Shown here: in pieces, positions 1 through 10,130 of the stretch
Position numbering within the stretch: position 1 is the first letter of the stretch
Layout of the letters: every line of letters starts with the position of its first letter
Source: Pyronema omphalodes
Taxonomy: Eukaryota > Ascomycota > Pezizomycetes > Pezizales > Pyronemataceae
Assembly (NCBI GenBank): GCA_024516155.1
Contig: JAJJXM010000008.1
Coordinates: 682,001-746,000 of the forward strand
Direction: 5' to 3'
Length of the DNA: 64,000 bases
The notes under the pieces: model-generated
Told to the model about the DNA's origin: nothing
Databases searched by the model: none
Seen by the model: the letters and a program-made list of their open reading frames with translations, nothing else
Position numbers and translations under genes: made by a program

Positions 1-186
1 TGAAATCTAAGACCCTCGCTAATGCTAGTCATAGCTGTTCATAGCTAGCGTATGCGCACGCACCCCGCAGCCGCTGTCGACCGATGCCTTTTTTTTCCGG
101 TACCGGGTTTCGCGGATGTTAGTAGGTCTTAGGATCATTTAGGGGTGATTTTTTTACCGGTCTTTGAATGGGCTGCGTATGGTCTT

Positions 187-250
187 TGGCTTGTCTTGAC
201 TGGTCTTGACTGGTCTTCAACTGGTCTTCAACTGGTCTTCGACTAGCCCT
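187..250. repeat. imperfect short tandem repeat (TGGTCTT unit)
   Basis: Five or six imperfect copies of a 12-13 bp unit containing TGGTCTTCAAC or TGGTCTTGAC stand in a row, about 290 bp upstream of the small secreted protein gene. They lie in its promoter-proximal region and could be protein binding sites or simple slippage. Only the repetition itself is visible. Confidence 0.6.
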
Positions 251-418
251 ACATAGCTCACCTTCGGTTCCGAGTTCAGTTCGCCTCTAGATACAGGGCC
301 GCATCTTGCAGCCTCTTTTGGGATTTCCTAGTTCCCTACTAGCACAACGGTGTCTGATAGAGCGGAGTAGTAAGGGATATTGATTGTTTTCTCCCTTTTA
401 TTGCAGAAGGAAGATTTC

Positions 419-424
419 TATATA
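419..424 (+). promoter_or_regulatory. TATA-like box of the CBM14 gene
   Basis: TATATA lies about 111 bp before the ATG at 535. It is followed by a pyrimidine- and CAAC-rich leader that ends in AAAA just before the ATG. This layout is typical of highly expressed fungal secreted-protein genes. The transcription start was not determined. Confidence 0.45.
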
Positions 425-534
425 ACTCCTACTGTTTACCCCCCATCGGTTCTTGTTCTTCATCCAACAACTCACACTCGCTTAATATACACACTCCCTC
501 TTTAAACAACCACCTCAACCAACCAACAACAAAA

Positions 535-867
535 ATGCAGTTCTCCACCGTTGCCGTTGTCCTTGCTTTCGCTTCCTCCGCTCTTGGAGCCGCTGTTGGA
601 ACGTAAGTTTTGCCATCCTCACACCATTATTTGCTCATGCAACCCCAAAACGCACCGCAACGCAAACGCTAACACAAACCCCACAGCTGCCCTCCCTGGA
701 GAGAGGATAAGCACTACCTCCTTCCCGATGACTCCGACTGTACCGTCTTCTGGAAGTGCAACCCCTGGGGACCCGTCAAGATCGACTGTCCCAAGGGACT
801 CTACTTCGCCACCCAGCACAACTGGTGTGACTACAAGGAGAACGCTATTTGCTACAAGAAGAACTAA
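535..867 (+). CDS. small secreted chitin-binding (CBM14, peritrophin-A-like) protein
   Basis: There are two exons, 535-602 and 687-867, with an 84-nt GTAAGT..CAG intron; the product is 82 aa. Residues 1 to about 18-22 form a signal peptide (MQFSTVAVVLAFASSALG). The mature part has exactly six cysteines, C24, C41, C47, C57, C70 and C78, with gaps of 16, 5, 9, 12 and 7. This matches the CBM14 pattern. Aromatic residues typical of the fold are present in YFATQHNWCDY. CBM14 domains bind chitin. In plant-associated fungi the secreted single-domain form (Cladosporium Avr4 is the classic case) shields hyphal walls from plant chitinases. That this protein does so is inference; binding to the fungus's own wall or to insect chitin is also possible. 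The TATA box and AC-rich leader suggest strong regulated expression. The gene model is firm and the biological role is not. Confidence 0.85.
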
Positions 868-1257
868 GTGGTTGCTTCTGAGGGTTGGAAGCTGGGGTGA
901 TGGGAATGGTTGGTTGGTTGGTTGGATATGATGGATAGATAATGCGTAATTGTAATTATGGAATATATCAAAGATGCTTATAAAATAATTTTTCTGTTTA
1001 TGTGATATTGCCAAAATTGAAATTGAAATTAAGACATTGGGAATTCAAAATAAATACAGACATATCAATCACAAACCCCCGAAAAACACCACGCAACCCC
1101 CACCGAAGAAAAAACATCCAGGCATAATCCCCTAATCCCCTAATCCCCAAATTGTCATCATCATCATCATAACATCAACACCATCTTCTACAAAACCAAA
1201 ACGCCCCTACCAAGCCATACACAACACCAGCTTCCTCCTTCCACTTCTTCTTCAATC
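868..1257. other. no gene; 3' flank
   Basis: This is the AT-rich 3' flank of the CBM14 gene, followed by a C/A-rich stretch with TCATCATCATCA. No open frame with coding character is seen. Confidence 0.5.
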
Positions 1258-1335
1258 ATGACATCACACCCACCCCACACCCTCCAAACTCAAAAAAGTC
1301 CCCCACGCATAATAACCAACCCTTCTTCCCAATGC

Positions 1336-1408
1336 ATATCCCATCCCAATCCATATCCCATCCCAATCCATATCCCATCCCAATCCATATCCCATCCCAT
1401 CCCTATCC
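1336..1408. repeat. CATCCCAATCCATATCC tandem repeat
   Basis: About four units of a 17-18 bp repeat, drifting into shorter CCCATCCC units. This is simple-sequence DNA. It lies in the same open frame as the two minisatellites that follow, which is an effect of the repeat and not evidence of a protein. Confidence 0.7.
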
Positions 1409-1507
1409 CATCCCATCCCCACCGTAATCTCCACCCCCCACCCCGGTCAAAAAAGCCATCCTGCACCTTTCATCCCAAATCTCAACTACATTCAGCATCA
1501 ACATCAG

Positions 1508-1650
1508 TATCCAATATCCAATATCCAATATCCAATATCCAATATCCAATATCCAATATCCAATATCCAATATCCAATATCCAATATCCAATATCCAATA
1601 TCCAATATCCAATATCCAATATCCAATATCCAATATCCAATATTCAATAT
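1508..1650. repeat. heptanucleotide minisatellite (CCAATAT)n
   Basis: About 20 head-to-tail copies of CCAATAT, almost perfect until a single TCAATAT variant near 1641. It is followed by two copies of an 18-bp unit (CAACCCACCAGCCRATAT-like). The unit is 7 bp and would encode a 7-residue periodic peptide in every frame, so the long open frames across it on both strands are not evidence of coding. Confidence 0.95.
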
Positions 1651-1740
1651 CAACCCACCAGCCAATATCAACCCACCAGCCGATCCTCATCTATTCCGGA
1701 TTTTTATGCAGGAATTAGAAAAAAAGTGAGGATTGCTGGT

Positions 1741-1977
1741 TTGGATGATTTGGATGATTTGGATGATTTGGATGATTTGGATGATTTGGATGATTTGGAT
1801 GATTTGGATGATTTGGATGATTTGGATGATTTGGATGATTTGGATGATTTGGATGATTTGGATGATTTGGATGATTTGGATGATTTGGATGATTTGGATG
1901 ATTTGGATGATTTGTCTGATTTGTCTGATTTGTCTGATTTGGATGATTTGGATGATTTGGATGATTTGGATGATTTT
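1741..1977. repeat. nonanucleotide minisatellite (GGATGATTT)n
   Basis: About 26 copies of a 9-bp unit, with three consecutive TCTGATTT variants near 1915-1937. On the plus strand it stays open as Leu-Asp-Asp repeats. There is no recognisable start context, intron pattern or non-repeat domain, so a real acidic protein is unlikely. Confidence 0.95.
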
Positions 1978-1980
1978 TAG

Positions 1981-2740
1981 AACCGTGTTTGGGGTGGTTG
2001 TTGTTGCTGCTGCTGTTACTTCTTGCGGAGTTCAGGAGGGGGGGGTGGTATCATGGTAGATTCGATAGGCGCTGGTTATTGGTGTTGGTATCTGTATCTG
2101 TATCGCTAGTCATCACATATCACTCGTTATTGTTGGTTTGTGGCAACGACGACAAGCTGCGGTGATGAACGGCGTGTAGATAAGCGGATAGACAGATAGA
2201 CAAATAGGCAGATATGTGGATAGGCCGAATGGGCGGAAACGTTTTCCTCCACAATTATACTCCCCACCCCACCCCAAGCTATACTTTCCTTTCCTTCCTC
2301 AAAAAACATCAAAGCCAATAAACAATCTACATCCCAAGAAAAAATCCAGATAACCAAAACCATCTCGCCGTTTTTTTTTTTTTTTTTTTCGGGAATGAAA
2401 AATCAACTCATAAAGAAATAGTAGTTAGTGTAGTATTAAACCTTAAAATAACCTCTAGTCATAAAGCTTTGAAATAACCCCTGGTCATCCATAGATAGAT
2501 AGATAGATAATTGACAATTTATAAATTTTCGCTTATATAATATCATTTTTATTTATTTTTTTTTTTCGGAACTGTTGAGATGAAATAATGAAAAAATGAA
2601 AAAAATAGTGGATCCAGTACCATGCGGAAAGAAGCGAAGACTAAGGGCCCTAAAGTACAGGAGTTACTGGTTACTGGTTACTGGTTACTGGTCCATTGAA
2701 ATCATAATAATAATAATAACACTTAACTACATATATACAT
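1981..2740. other. no gene; simple repeats
   Basis: This stretch holds poly-T near 2370-2390, an ATAG microsatellite at 2493-2511, four TTACTGG units at about 2664-2692 and a TAA microsatellite just before the TIR element. No supportable gene. Confidence 0.5.
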
Positions 2741-3233
2741 ATACGGAAATTATGCAGGATGCCCCCCGGAACATGCGAAATTGGCAAGATACCCCCGTCT
2801 ATGCAATATGCCCCCCGCTTAGGTTGACAACACCCGCCTGCGCTTACGATCTGACTTTGCAAAGCGAATGTCAAACCGTGTGTCTACAGCCCACCTGTGG
2901 ATAGCCAATTTAAATCCGTGAAACATAGGAAAATCATCTCCAAGGTGTAGTGCATGTCGAGAGATCGGGTCAGCGGCGTGAGAATTGATGCTGGTAGTCA
3001 ACGAATTGGTGCGCTCCATTGTTGTTGTGGTTGAGGATAATATCGAGAAGTGGAATCAAAATCTTCACCTGCAAGCGAAGAAAAAAAAACACACGTGAAA
3101 AATCTGTAGCCCGCTGTAGGCGCTGTATTCAATATGGGCGGGTGTGCTCTACCTAAGCGAGGGGCATCCTGCATAGACGGGGGTATATTGCAAATTTCGT
3201 GTTTTTTCGGGGGCATCCTGCATAATTTCCGTA
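2741..3233. mobile_element. non-autonomous TIR element (MITE-like), about 490 bp
   Basis: The left arm, about 2742-2838, matches the reverse complement of the right arm, about 3136-3232, over roughly 97 bp with a few mismatches. Both arms start TACGGAAATTATGCAGG and run to CGCTTAGGT..ACACCCGCC. Within each arm the motif GCAGGATGCCCCC recurs in degenerate form two or three times, resembling subterminal repeats. The roughly 300-bp core has no transposase. The outermost bases merge into (AT)n on both sides, so the target-site duplication cannot be read; a TA insertion is possible. The element is presumably mobilised in trans by an unknown transposase. Confidence 0.8.
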
Positions 3234-3307
3234 TATATATATATATGTTAGATTAGTTATTTCATTTTATTTCATTTCATTTCATTTCATAGTTCTAGGT
3301 GATAGTT

Positions 3308-3450
3308 ACTAATGGACTTCCCATCGCTCTATAGAAATGAACGGGAGAGCTTATTTCACCACCAAAAAAAAAAAAAAGTTTTTTTTTTTAATGCAACGCG
3401 AATAGAATGGTAGGATAGACAGGTGGGTACCAATAGAGCGATGGGAGGTC
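3308..3450. repeat. short inverted repeat around poly-A/poly-T
   Basis: GGACTTCCCATCGCTCTAT at about 3313-3331 is repeated in inverted form at about 3434-3452 with one mismatch. About 100 bp lies between, including A13 and T9 runs. It could be a decayed fold-back element. No target duplication was found. Confidence 0.5.
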
Positions 3451-3608
3451 CTCAGGTGCGGCTGTGGTCGATCTCAGGTTCCAAACTTGAAATTGCATGA
3501 TTGTACTGTGTTGATAGTTATACAAAGATATATATTCCCATATGAAAAATAGAAATAGGATTATGTTTTGTAGAACCATTTCAATTTCAATTTACTTCTT
3601 CTAACCAC

Positions 3609-3658
3609 AACCCCCCCCCCCCCCACCCCCCCACACCCCCACACCCCCCCCTCCCGCT
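3609..3658. repeat. poly-C tract
   Basis: A C-rich low-complexity run interrupted by ACA and T, just downstream of the P450 gene, which ends at 3774 on the opposite strand. Simple sequence only. Confidence 0.8.
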
Positions 3659-3773
3659 CGTGATATTCTACATAAGTCTATGCAACCCCAGCAGACATAT
3701 CCAGACACTCCCAGCATCCAGCATATTTCACCAACCCTATACAAACCCTACGCAACCCCAGTCCCAAACAAAC

Positions 3774-5523
3774 CTAAGTAAGCTTAACATTAACGCCCAA
3801 CCCAGAATACATAGTAATCTTAGTATCATAAGCAATTTCCTTTCCCCTAAACTCCTCTACCTCCTCAATATTTTCCCAACTCTGTAGTATCCTTACAAGG
3901 AAATAACTAGCATGCGTAAGCGCCATTTGCTCTGTCAAAAATATCCATTAGCCTCATCGTCAATTTCCTAAAAAAAAAGAAACACCAAAAAAACTTACGT
4001 CCCAAACAAATCCTTGGTCCACCATTAAACGGAACCCAACCCCATCCAATTTTCCTTAACTTTTCCTCGCCCCATCTTTCAGGTCGGAACTCATCCGCAT
4101 CATCTCCATACAAATCCTTTCTTCTCATCAACCCAAAAAACGACACCACCACTCTTTCCCCCTTCTTTAACGCAATCGGGTTCTGTCCCTCCTTCCCTCC
4201 TCCGTATGGTAACGTCGTTGCCTTCGCTGCACATCTCGTGTTTGCATACACCGGTGGATATAGCCTGAGAACTTCATGCAGGACCCATTTAAGATACGTA
4301 ATCCCTCTCAATTCCTCCTGCGTAGGGATCTTCGCCGACGCCCCAACTCCTACCGCCGTTGCCACCGCCGCTCTCAATTTCTTCAGCACCTCTGGATTCC
4401 GGGAAAGACTAAGGATTGTCCATGCCAATAAACTCGCTGTTGTATCACGGCCTGCCAACATTACGGATAACACCTGGTCTTGGATGACCTTTGCGTCTTG
4501 GGTGGCTTCGGCTAGTGCTTCGGTGAAGATATATCTATTTTCATTTTTCGGTTTCGTGAGGGCTTTTTGGACGAATTTTTGGACCTGTTGATGGACTACT
4601 GAGCATGCGGAACGGAAATGTGAGGGGTTGTAAAGCCAGTATAGATGGTTCAGTAACCAGCGGGTTACGATTACGTGTTGGGCGATATCGAAGGATTCGG
4701 TGAAGCTGGCGGCGTTGACGGAGGGGTTATTGGATTCCTGTAAAGCGCCGACAGGGGACCCGAGAAGAAAATCGGCGGAGGAATCCATGGTGAGTTTTTG
4801 CAGGAGGGATTGGAGTTCTATACTGCCGGATTTGTCAAGGGAGGTGGTGGTGATGATTCGATCCCGGAATTGTTGGAAGAAGAGTTCTAGCCGGTCAAGA
4901 TCCGAGATGGAGGCTTTGTCGAATGCTGGCTTTAGGAGCGCGCGGGAGGATTTCCAGGCTGGACCGCTTTGCGTGAAGATGGCGTTGGTGCCGAGTAGCT
5001 GGTGCATGGCATCGCGGTCGGTGCTAAGAGTAAAGTCTGTATGCATCAATCAGCTCTGAGATATGGCATAGAGATGGGATATGAACCTTCGAATTGGGTC
5101 GCGAGCATAGCTTGTACGTTACGGTGGTCGCGGGTTATAATGGTGCGGGTTCCGAATAATGTGTACGCCCATGTATCACCAAGCTCCTCGCAGAGCTCTG
5201 TCATACGAGCGGGAAGCCGCTGGGCTTGCGCGCTCTTGATGGTGCGTAGTTGGCCGGCGAGTCCAAAGGTATACCAGGACTCTGGACGCATGGGAGGTGC
5301 CTCACATGGGCGGCCATTGAAGCTGCGGATCTGGTGATACAGTCGTGAGTTCCGATATTTTGACGGGTGTGGCTGAGATAGTTGATAGTGGATAGTATGC
5401 ACTCACCCTTTGACTTTCGGCGATGACCCACTTCGCTAGCTTCGAGACAATGTAGGCGCCGATTAAAGTCGCGATAGCGGGGATGATCGAGCTTTGGTGC
5501 TCCGAGTTGTTGTTGTTGTCCAT
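3774..5523 (-). CDS. cytochrome P450, CYP52-like
   Basis: There are four exons: 5523-5407, 5330-5087, 5036-3999 and 3931-3774; the product is 518 aa. An N-terminal membrane anchor lies at about residues 12-32. Further motifs are the I-helix AGRDTT (about 315-320), ExxR as EVLR (about 375-378), FRPERW (about 437) and the heme loop FNGGPRICLGQ with the ligand Cys at about 464. The TTLPYGGG..GQNPI segment and overall length resemble CYP52, ER monooxygenases that omega-hydroxylate n-alkanes and fatty acids. The substrate here is inferred. The last intron decides the C terminus: reading through GTAAGT gives a short nonsense tail. Splicing to the CAG at 3934-3932, just after a CTAAT branch site, restores GQQMALTHASYFLVRILQ and a normal end (GVNVKLT). 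The second intron has a weak donor (GTTCAT) but keeps ATQFEDFTLS in frame. The gene is intact. Confidence 0.9.
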
Positions 5524-6223
5524 GGTCGAGTTTCAATCTTATTCCAACTGTTCTCTACACGTTCTTCGCGACGAAGCGGAGATCTTGGAGCTTATTATGA
5601 TTCACAGACAGTTTCAACTGCTTGGCCTGGCCGACGGGTTGTCTCAAACTGTTGAGGTGCCGCAGACGGGAAAAACCGTTGGCGGAGCGCAAAACTAACA
5701 TCGCCCTAAGCATCTAGAACAAAATTGGAAGACACCATCGACGGGAGCGATGCTATTTCCGGAGTTGGTCGTAGGGCTAGATTTACTTGCGATAAGAAAG
5801 GGCTGTAACCCCGGTTTGGAAGGTTGATTTGCGATGAGATGTCTTGGGGTTGTGATGGATGCGATTCGAGATGGTGATGATGATGATGATGATGATGGTG
5901 AAGATGAATAGACCAGGTGGTTGTGTTGAACCCTCAAATCTGGAAGGTGTAATGTAGGAAGTTTCCCTTAGAAACTTCGATACCACCAACCACGCGTCCA
6001 AGCCACAGACGTGACACTCCATCCAGCACCCGCCTGTCTTTTCAGGTACGTGATAACCAACCATCCCCTCCATCTCGGCTCGCTAAAAAAACACAACACA
6101 CCCGCGATATTAATGTCTCCAATATAGGCATTAACTCTAATCCCACGCCGCTTTCGCTCGCTTCGGTCCGCGGTACACACTCGTTTATCTTCCCCAGCGG
6201 AGTCCAACACCATCACCATCGCA
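5524..6223. other. intergenic region between P450 and small membrane protein
   Basis: This is the divergent promoter region of the minus-strand P450 and the plus-strand small gene. It includes a GAT microsatellite at about 5874-5900. No further gene is supported. Confidence 0.5.
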
Positions 6224-6409
6224 ATGGGATCCAAAGCTCTCGACCTCGCCATTATTTTCGTTACCCTATTCCTACTAATCCTATTTTCGGTCGTTTTTAT
6301 CGTCCGTTACTTCCGAAAGGCGTATCACTTGGCTTATGATCCGGATAATAAATGCGTTTGCAAGGAGTGCTTGGAGAAGCGGAATGCTTCGGGATCGGCG
6401 ACTGCGTGA
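6224..6409 (+). CDS. small single-pass membrane protein, 61 aa
   Basis: A single-exon frame of 61 codons. One strong hydrophobic helix spans about residues 8-28 (LAIIFVTLFLLILFSVVFIV). A basic stretch (RYFRKAY) follows, and then a short tail with CVCKEC. The positive-inside rule would place the C-terminal tail in the cytosol. The CVCKEC pair could bind metal or be palmitoylated. The ATG sits in a good context (CACCATCGCAATG). No family is recognised. Helix, basic stop-transfer and Cys cluster together argue for a real gene, though its small size leaves doubt. Confidence 0.5.
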   Translation: MGSKALDLAIIFVTLFLLILFSVVFIVRYFRKAYHLAYDPDNKCVCKECLEKRNASGSATA

Positions 6410-7741
6410 TCGATCTTAAGATTCTACCGGACATATGTCATGTCATCCAAGGACAGGTCACGCATGATATGAAAGCAAATTCCGGCTGTAACTTGATACT
6501 AGAGAAATACAGCTGAGGCCTTAATGAGAAGACCTTGAGTAGCTGTCGAAGAGAATTAAAGTCGGTAATGAGAGGAATATAGTGGCAATGGTATTACCAA
6601 GGATATTCCCCGGTTGTTATATGGGCTTGGGATTATTGGATACTACTTACAAATCAATAAATACACGATATTCTTCTCCCCAACTTCTTAGCTTGTCTTT
6701 GATTTATATGCAGTTCCTGTTTATTTTATATTCCGGTTCTTGTTATTGTTCCTGGCACCATTGATTAATATTCCACAACCACCAAGACGCCAGCAGAGTA
6801 ATCACAATACTCCACCACGCAAACATTAAAATAACAACAACAATAACCTACTAAACAACCCAAGAATTCATCGCCCGAACATTCGAACCACAAGCAACGA
6901 TTAATTAAATTCCATATTCCAAATTCCCTATATAACCCAGCAGAACCATCTAACACTTAATCTTGATAATCCAATCCAAATCCACCCCCAGGACATATTA
7001 AATACAGCATCACATCCTTTATCCTTCAGTCTTCCATTATCAAATCATGTATATACCCCAAACCGACGTAATGGAATAACGAAACCCAGAGAAAACCCGG
7101 GCCCCTGTAGTTATCTATAAAATTTCCTTCAGAGGCAGGTTTGTCACGTCATGAACAGTAAACACTCATCCAGCTAGCCCCCGACACGGCCCGGCAATTT
7201 AATAGCAGAGCTTTAGGGCTTTGAAGTTTCGCTGTTGCTGTTTGGGGATGAAGCAAGGGGGTGACAATATGGCGCTTGTCAAGAGCCATCATGAGATAGC
7301 ACTCGGTCCTTGGTAACTGTGAATGGGATTTTGTTTTGATTATTTGCTAAGCTTGATTAGGATGGTACGTCTGCTGAGGTTTTAGCAGTGAGAAATATAT
7401 AAGAACAACAATGGAATTAATATAGGGGTTGTTGAAGCTTCGTTGAGTGTCGTGTCTGGTTTATGTTTCAATAATGAATGTTGAATGTTGACTTGCTGAA
7501 GTTTATGGAGTTGTTATGTGGTTTGAGAACTAGAGGGTATGATAACTTACGTTCATGTGACATAAACCAGGCTGAATATGCGTTTATTTGATATCTAATG
7601 CTAGCTTATGTCACCAGGCTACGGAAATATTTAAAAACTTCGGGTATTTGGATTTCATTCCAAGAAAAGGAAAAGGAAAATAAAACCCCATCCCATGCTA
7701 CATGGAGTATTCATATAACACACACCAAAATCGAGAAACCA
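6410..7741. other. no gene recognised
   Basis: This 1.3-kb region is the 3' flank of the small membrane gene and the 3' flank of methyltransferase copy A. Only short, non-coding-looking frames occur. About 30 bp beyond the copy A stop, a 17-bp match (GAATACTCCATRTAGC) to the 3' flank of copy B is visible near 7702-7720. Confidence 0.5.
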
Positions 7742-9134
7742 TCACTGCGACCTCCCCACCGATGGTTTTCGACCATAAGCCCGTAGACTATATTAGTTAG
7801 ACAATACGTTATTCAGACGCCCAGGGTGTGACTTACGAGTAAGTATAAACATGATAATTTTTATTTCGAGCCGCCTGAACGCTGCGTCGGCATATATTGC
7901 GCGCCTCGTCAGTGTCCATTCCTAGAACCCGGGTGAACACAGCCATTCCGTAACTTTCACATCCAGTTTCCGCGTTTAACAAGTTCATTGCTCCAAGCCT
8001 TTTCATTCGTGGGTCCTTAGGCCATGGTCCTCCCGGCTCCTTGGCATTCATGACCTGGACATCCTCGAATCCGGCCTTTTCTAATTGGTTCTTCAGGAAG
8101 TCGAGATCTGGTTGAGGTCGACCCATTTTACGGAGTGCTTCCCGGAGTTTGTCAAGGAATATTTTTGATCCGTGGTCAGGCTTCATTGTACCTGTTTACC
8201 ACCGCTTATCAGCTTTGCCACTTTGACTAGTGGGAGGGAGATCAATATATATACCATCGTCGCAATGAACAGTTAAACTATTTTCGCAAAACTCTACGTA
8301 TCCTCCAGGTGCAGTACAACTAAACATCCCATGTAAGCAGAGAACCCAACATGGTTCGGAAAACATACCGCATCATCTCAGATAGAAGGTGATCCCAGTC
8401 GGTGACACCTGAATTCAGATTCCGGGCATGGATAAAGTCGAAGAAGTCCTGAAGATAAGAAAAAAATAATCATTAGATTTTAAATACCCAACATAAGTAC
8501 ATACATAGCTATCATCATACGGTTTGAAATGTCCATTCCTTCATCGCATCATCCACTTCAAAGCGGCTAGTAATCCCAAGATTAGCGAAAGATGTGGGGA
8601 ATTAAATTTATGGGTCCTTACCAGTTTCCAGACACCCAGCTGGGTTGTATAGGACTCAAATCAGTTCCAATAACCTCAGCCATAGGGTATTGATCCGCCA
8701 TATCAATAGCCCATATTCCCGTTCCAGTACCGACATCTAAAATACGGTGCGGCTCCTTAAGAGGTACCCCATGAAGCTTGTCCTCCCATGCCAGCCTGAA
8801 GACTTCGTGATGCAAATCTAGGCTATATAAACAACACTGGGTAACGAAAGTTCTATCCTCCAATAGTCTACTAACTTACCGGTCTTGCTCCGTTTCGTCC
8901 GTAGGCATGAGATACTTCTCCGTGCCGTAGTAAGAGTGATAGCGTCTGCCGTTTTCATAAACGTACTGTTGAATTGAGGAAGTCAAGCTTTCTGTGCTCG
9001 TGTCGTATCCGGATGATGCATAGTCATCGTCGGTATTCGCAAGCTATGCTCTGGTTAATTTTTAGAACTCCGAAGAACCATGATGGGTGACATACAACGG
9101 ATGGATCAACTTCGATTATCTTCTCGGCTTGCAT
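7742..9134 (-). CDS. LaeA/UMTA-like SAM methyltransferase, copy A
   Basis: There are eight exons: 9134-9096, 9043-8880, 8822-8622, 8566-8521, 8448-8369, 8319-8255, 8191-7837 and 7787-7742; the product is 331 aa. The class I SAM-binding motif [14 protein letters not shown] is at about residues 95-108. It is followed by the acidic strand end [14 protein letters not shown] and CTAPGGYVEF. This is the Methyltransf_23 arrangement of LaeA-like proteins, which in fungi are global regulators (LaeA itself) or secondary-metabolite tailoring enzymes. The substrate cannot be read. All eight exons and splice phases are the same as in copy B at 18731-20142, which lies on the opposite strand; the long exon 7 is about 80% identical in protein. 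The gene is intact, with no disrupted motif. It is unlikely to be the true LaeA orthologue, since duplicated tailoring-type paralogues are common. Confidence 0.88.
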
Positions 9135-9560
9135 TGTAGAAATAACACCGCAAAATGTATGTTCGAAGAACAGTTAGAGTCCGCCAGGTGTGGGAATCTC
9201 GGGAAGATAAATAGATACTTTCTTCTGTGGAAGATATGAAGCGGTGCTATCCGCCTGTAGTTGCAATTTGTAAATCCGACATAAAAAATGCCTATGGATA
9301 TTTACCATGATACAACAAGCTTCATCTTCTGCATTGGCAACGGGGTTTAAGTTCAGGCCAAGAGTGCACTTTTGGTGTCCCGCTACATCTGTAGTTTGCC
9401 GCTCGAGTGCATGCGTGTGAAAGCGTATCCATTTTGCCGCTCATTTTACACAAGACCCAAATCTGACATTTTTAAGCGCTGATGTCTTTGGGGTTAGTAT
9501 CGACAGGTTGCAAATAACGGAAGACTCAACTTCAAGTATCACCTCTGTTTCTGCAGGCAT
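9135..9560. promoter_or_regulatory. upstream region of methyltransferase copy A, duplicated at copy B
   Basis: This is non-coding DNA upstream of copy A. The segment near 9340-9440 (TTTGCCGCTCATTTTACACA and its neighbourhood) matches in inverted orientation the DNA near 18425-18560 upstream of copy B. The promoter was therefore duplicated with the gene. No transcription-factor site is claimed. Confidence 0.5.
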
Positions 9561-9779
9561 ATGGAATTGATGAAGCATTGTAAATTCATATCTAATCCAC
9601 GGAATCAACTTTCACTAACTATTCGTATCTCTTTCGGGAAGCTGCCGGGACCTGGTAAAGGAACTGGAGGCCAGAATCTTAAAGTTTACAAATGCTTCAA
9701 GATGCCTAGAGTTAATGATGATACCAACGATATCGGCGTCGATGAATTAGGTGCTGCTATAGCGGCGAAATTGGACTAA
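9561..9779 (+). CDS. hypothetical short frame divergent from methyltransferase A
   Basis: A 72-codon ATG frame containing SFGKLPGPGKGTGGQNLK and ending DELGAAIAAKLD; no family is recognised. It sits about 430 bp upstream of copy A and is transcribed away from it. The corresponding position upstream of copy B (about 18150-18230, opposite strand) retains recognisable similarity but is no longer open. It could be the last exon of a former divergent neighbour that was duplicated together with the methyltransferase, or simply a chance frame. Confidence 0.3.
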   Translation: MELMKHCKFISNPRNQLSLTIRISFGKLPGPGKGTGGQNLKVYKCFKMPRVNDDTNDIGVDELGAAIAAKLD

Positions 9780-9969
9780 TGTACAGCGGAAGTTGCCGCC
9801 ATTTCTACATCAATATGGAAAATATCATGCTGTTCATTCACAGTATAGCTCACTTCGCCTTCCCGTTTCTTACCAATGGAAGTTGTTAGTCCAGGTGAAC
9901 AAGAAGTAATTGATCAGCCCAGAGTGGTCGATTGGTAGGTGCCCGTTTTCTGTACAGGAATCGACGCTC

Positions 9970-10130
9970 ATATGCACAATCTATAGCAGCGGGTTTCAAT
10001 CCAGGCCAAAAGTACAGATATCATGCATACTGGAGTACTGTGTTTGTGCTTTTAATGTATGTTGCATACCACAATATTTTATCATATCTTACCTGCGTGT
10101 CGGGAAAACTTTAACTGTCTCAATGACGCT
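9970..10130. repeat. outer segment of the inverted duplication (A side)
   Basis: About 160 bp that aligns with the reverse complement of about 17665-17825. Both contain the shared core AGCGGGTTTYAATCCAG and later ACTTTAACTG. In the best-aligned part almost all differences are C-to-T or G-to-A in this copy. It marks the distal limit of the duplicated block, about 0.85-1 kb upstream of methyltransferase A. Confidence 0.7.

Noticed and set aside
1258..1980. 240-codon open frame with Leu-Asp-Asp repeats
   Set aside because: It consists of three simple repeats, open in several frames and on both strands. There is no signal of a real protein.
7742..9134. secondary-metabolite gene cluster formed by the P450 and the methyltransferase
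   Set aside because: There is no backbone enzyme (PKS, NRPS or terpene cyclase) in the window. The CYP52-like P450 fits alkane or fatty-acid metabolism, and housekeeping genes lie between.
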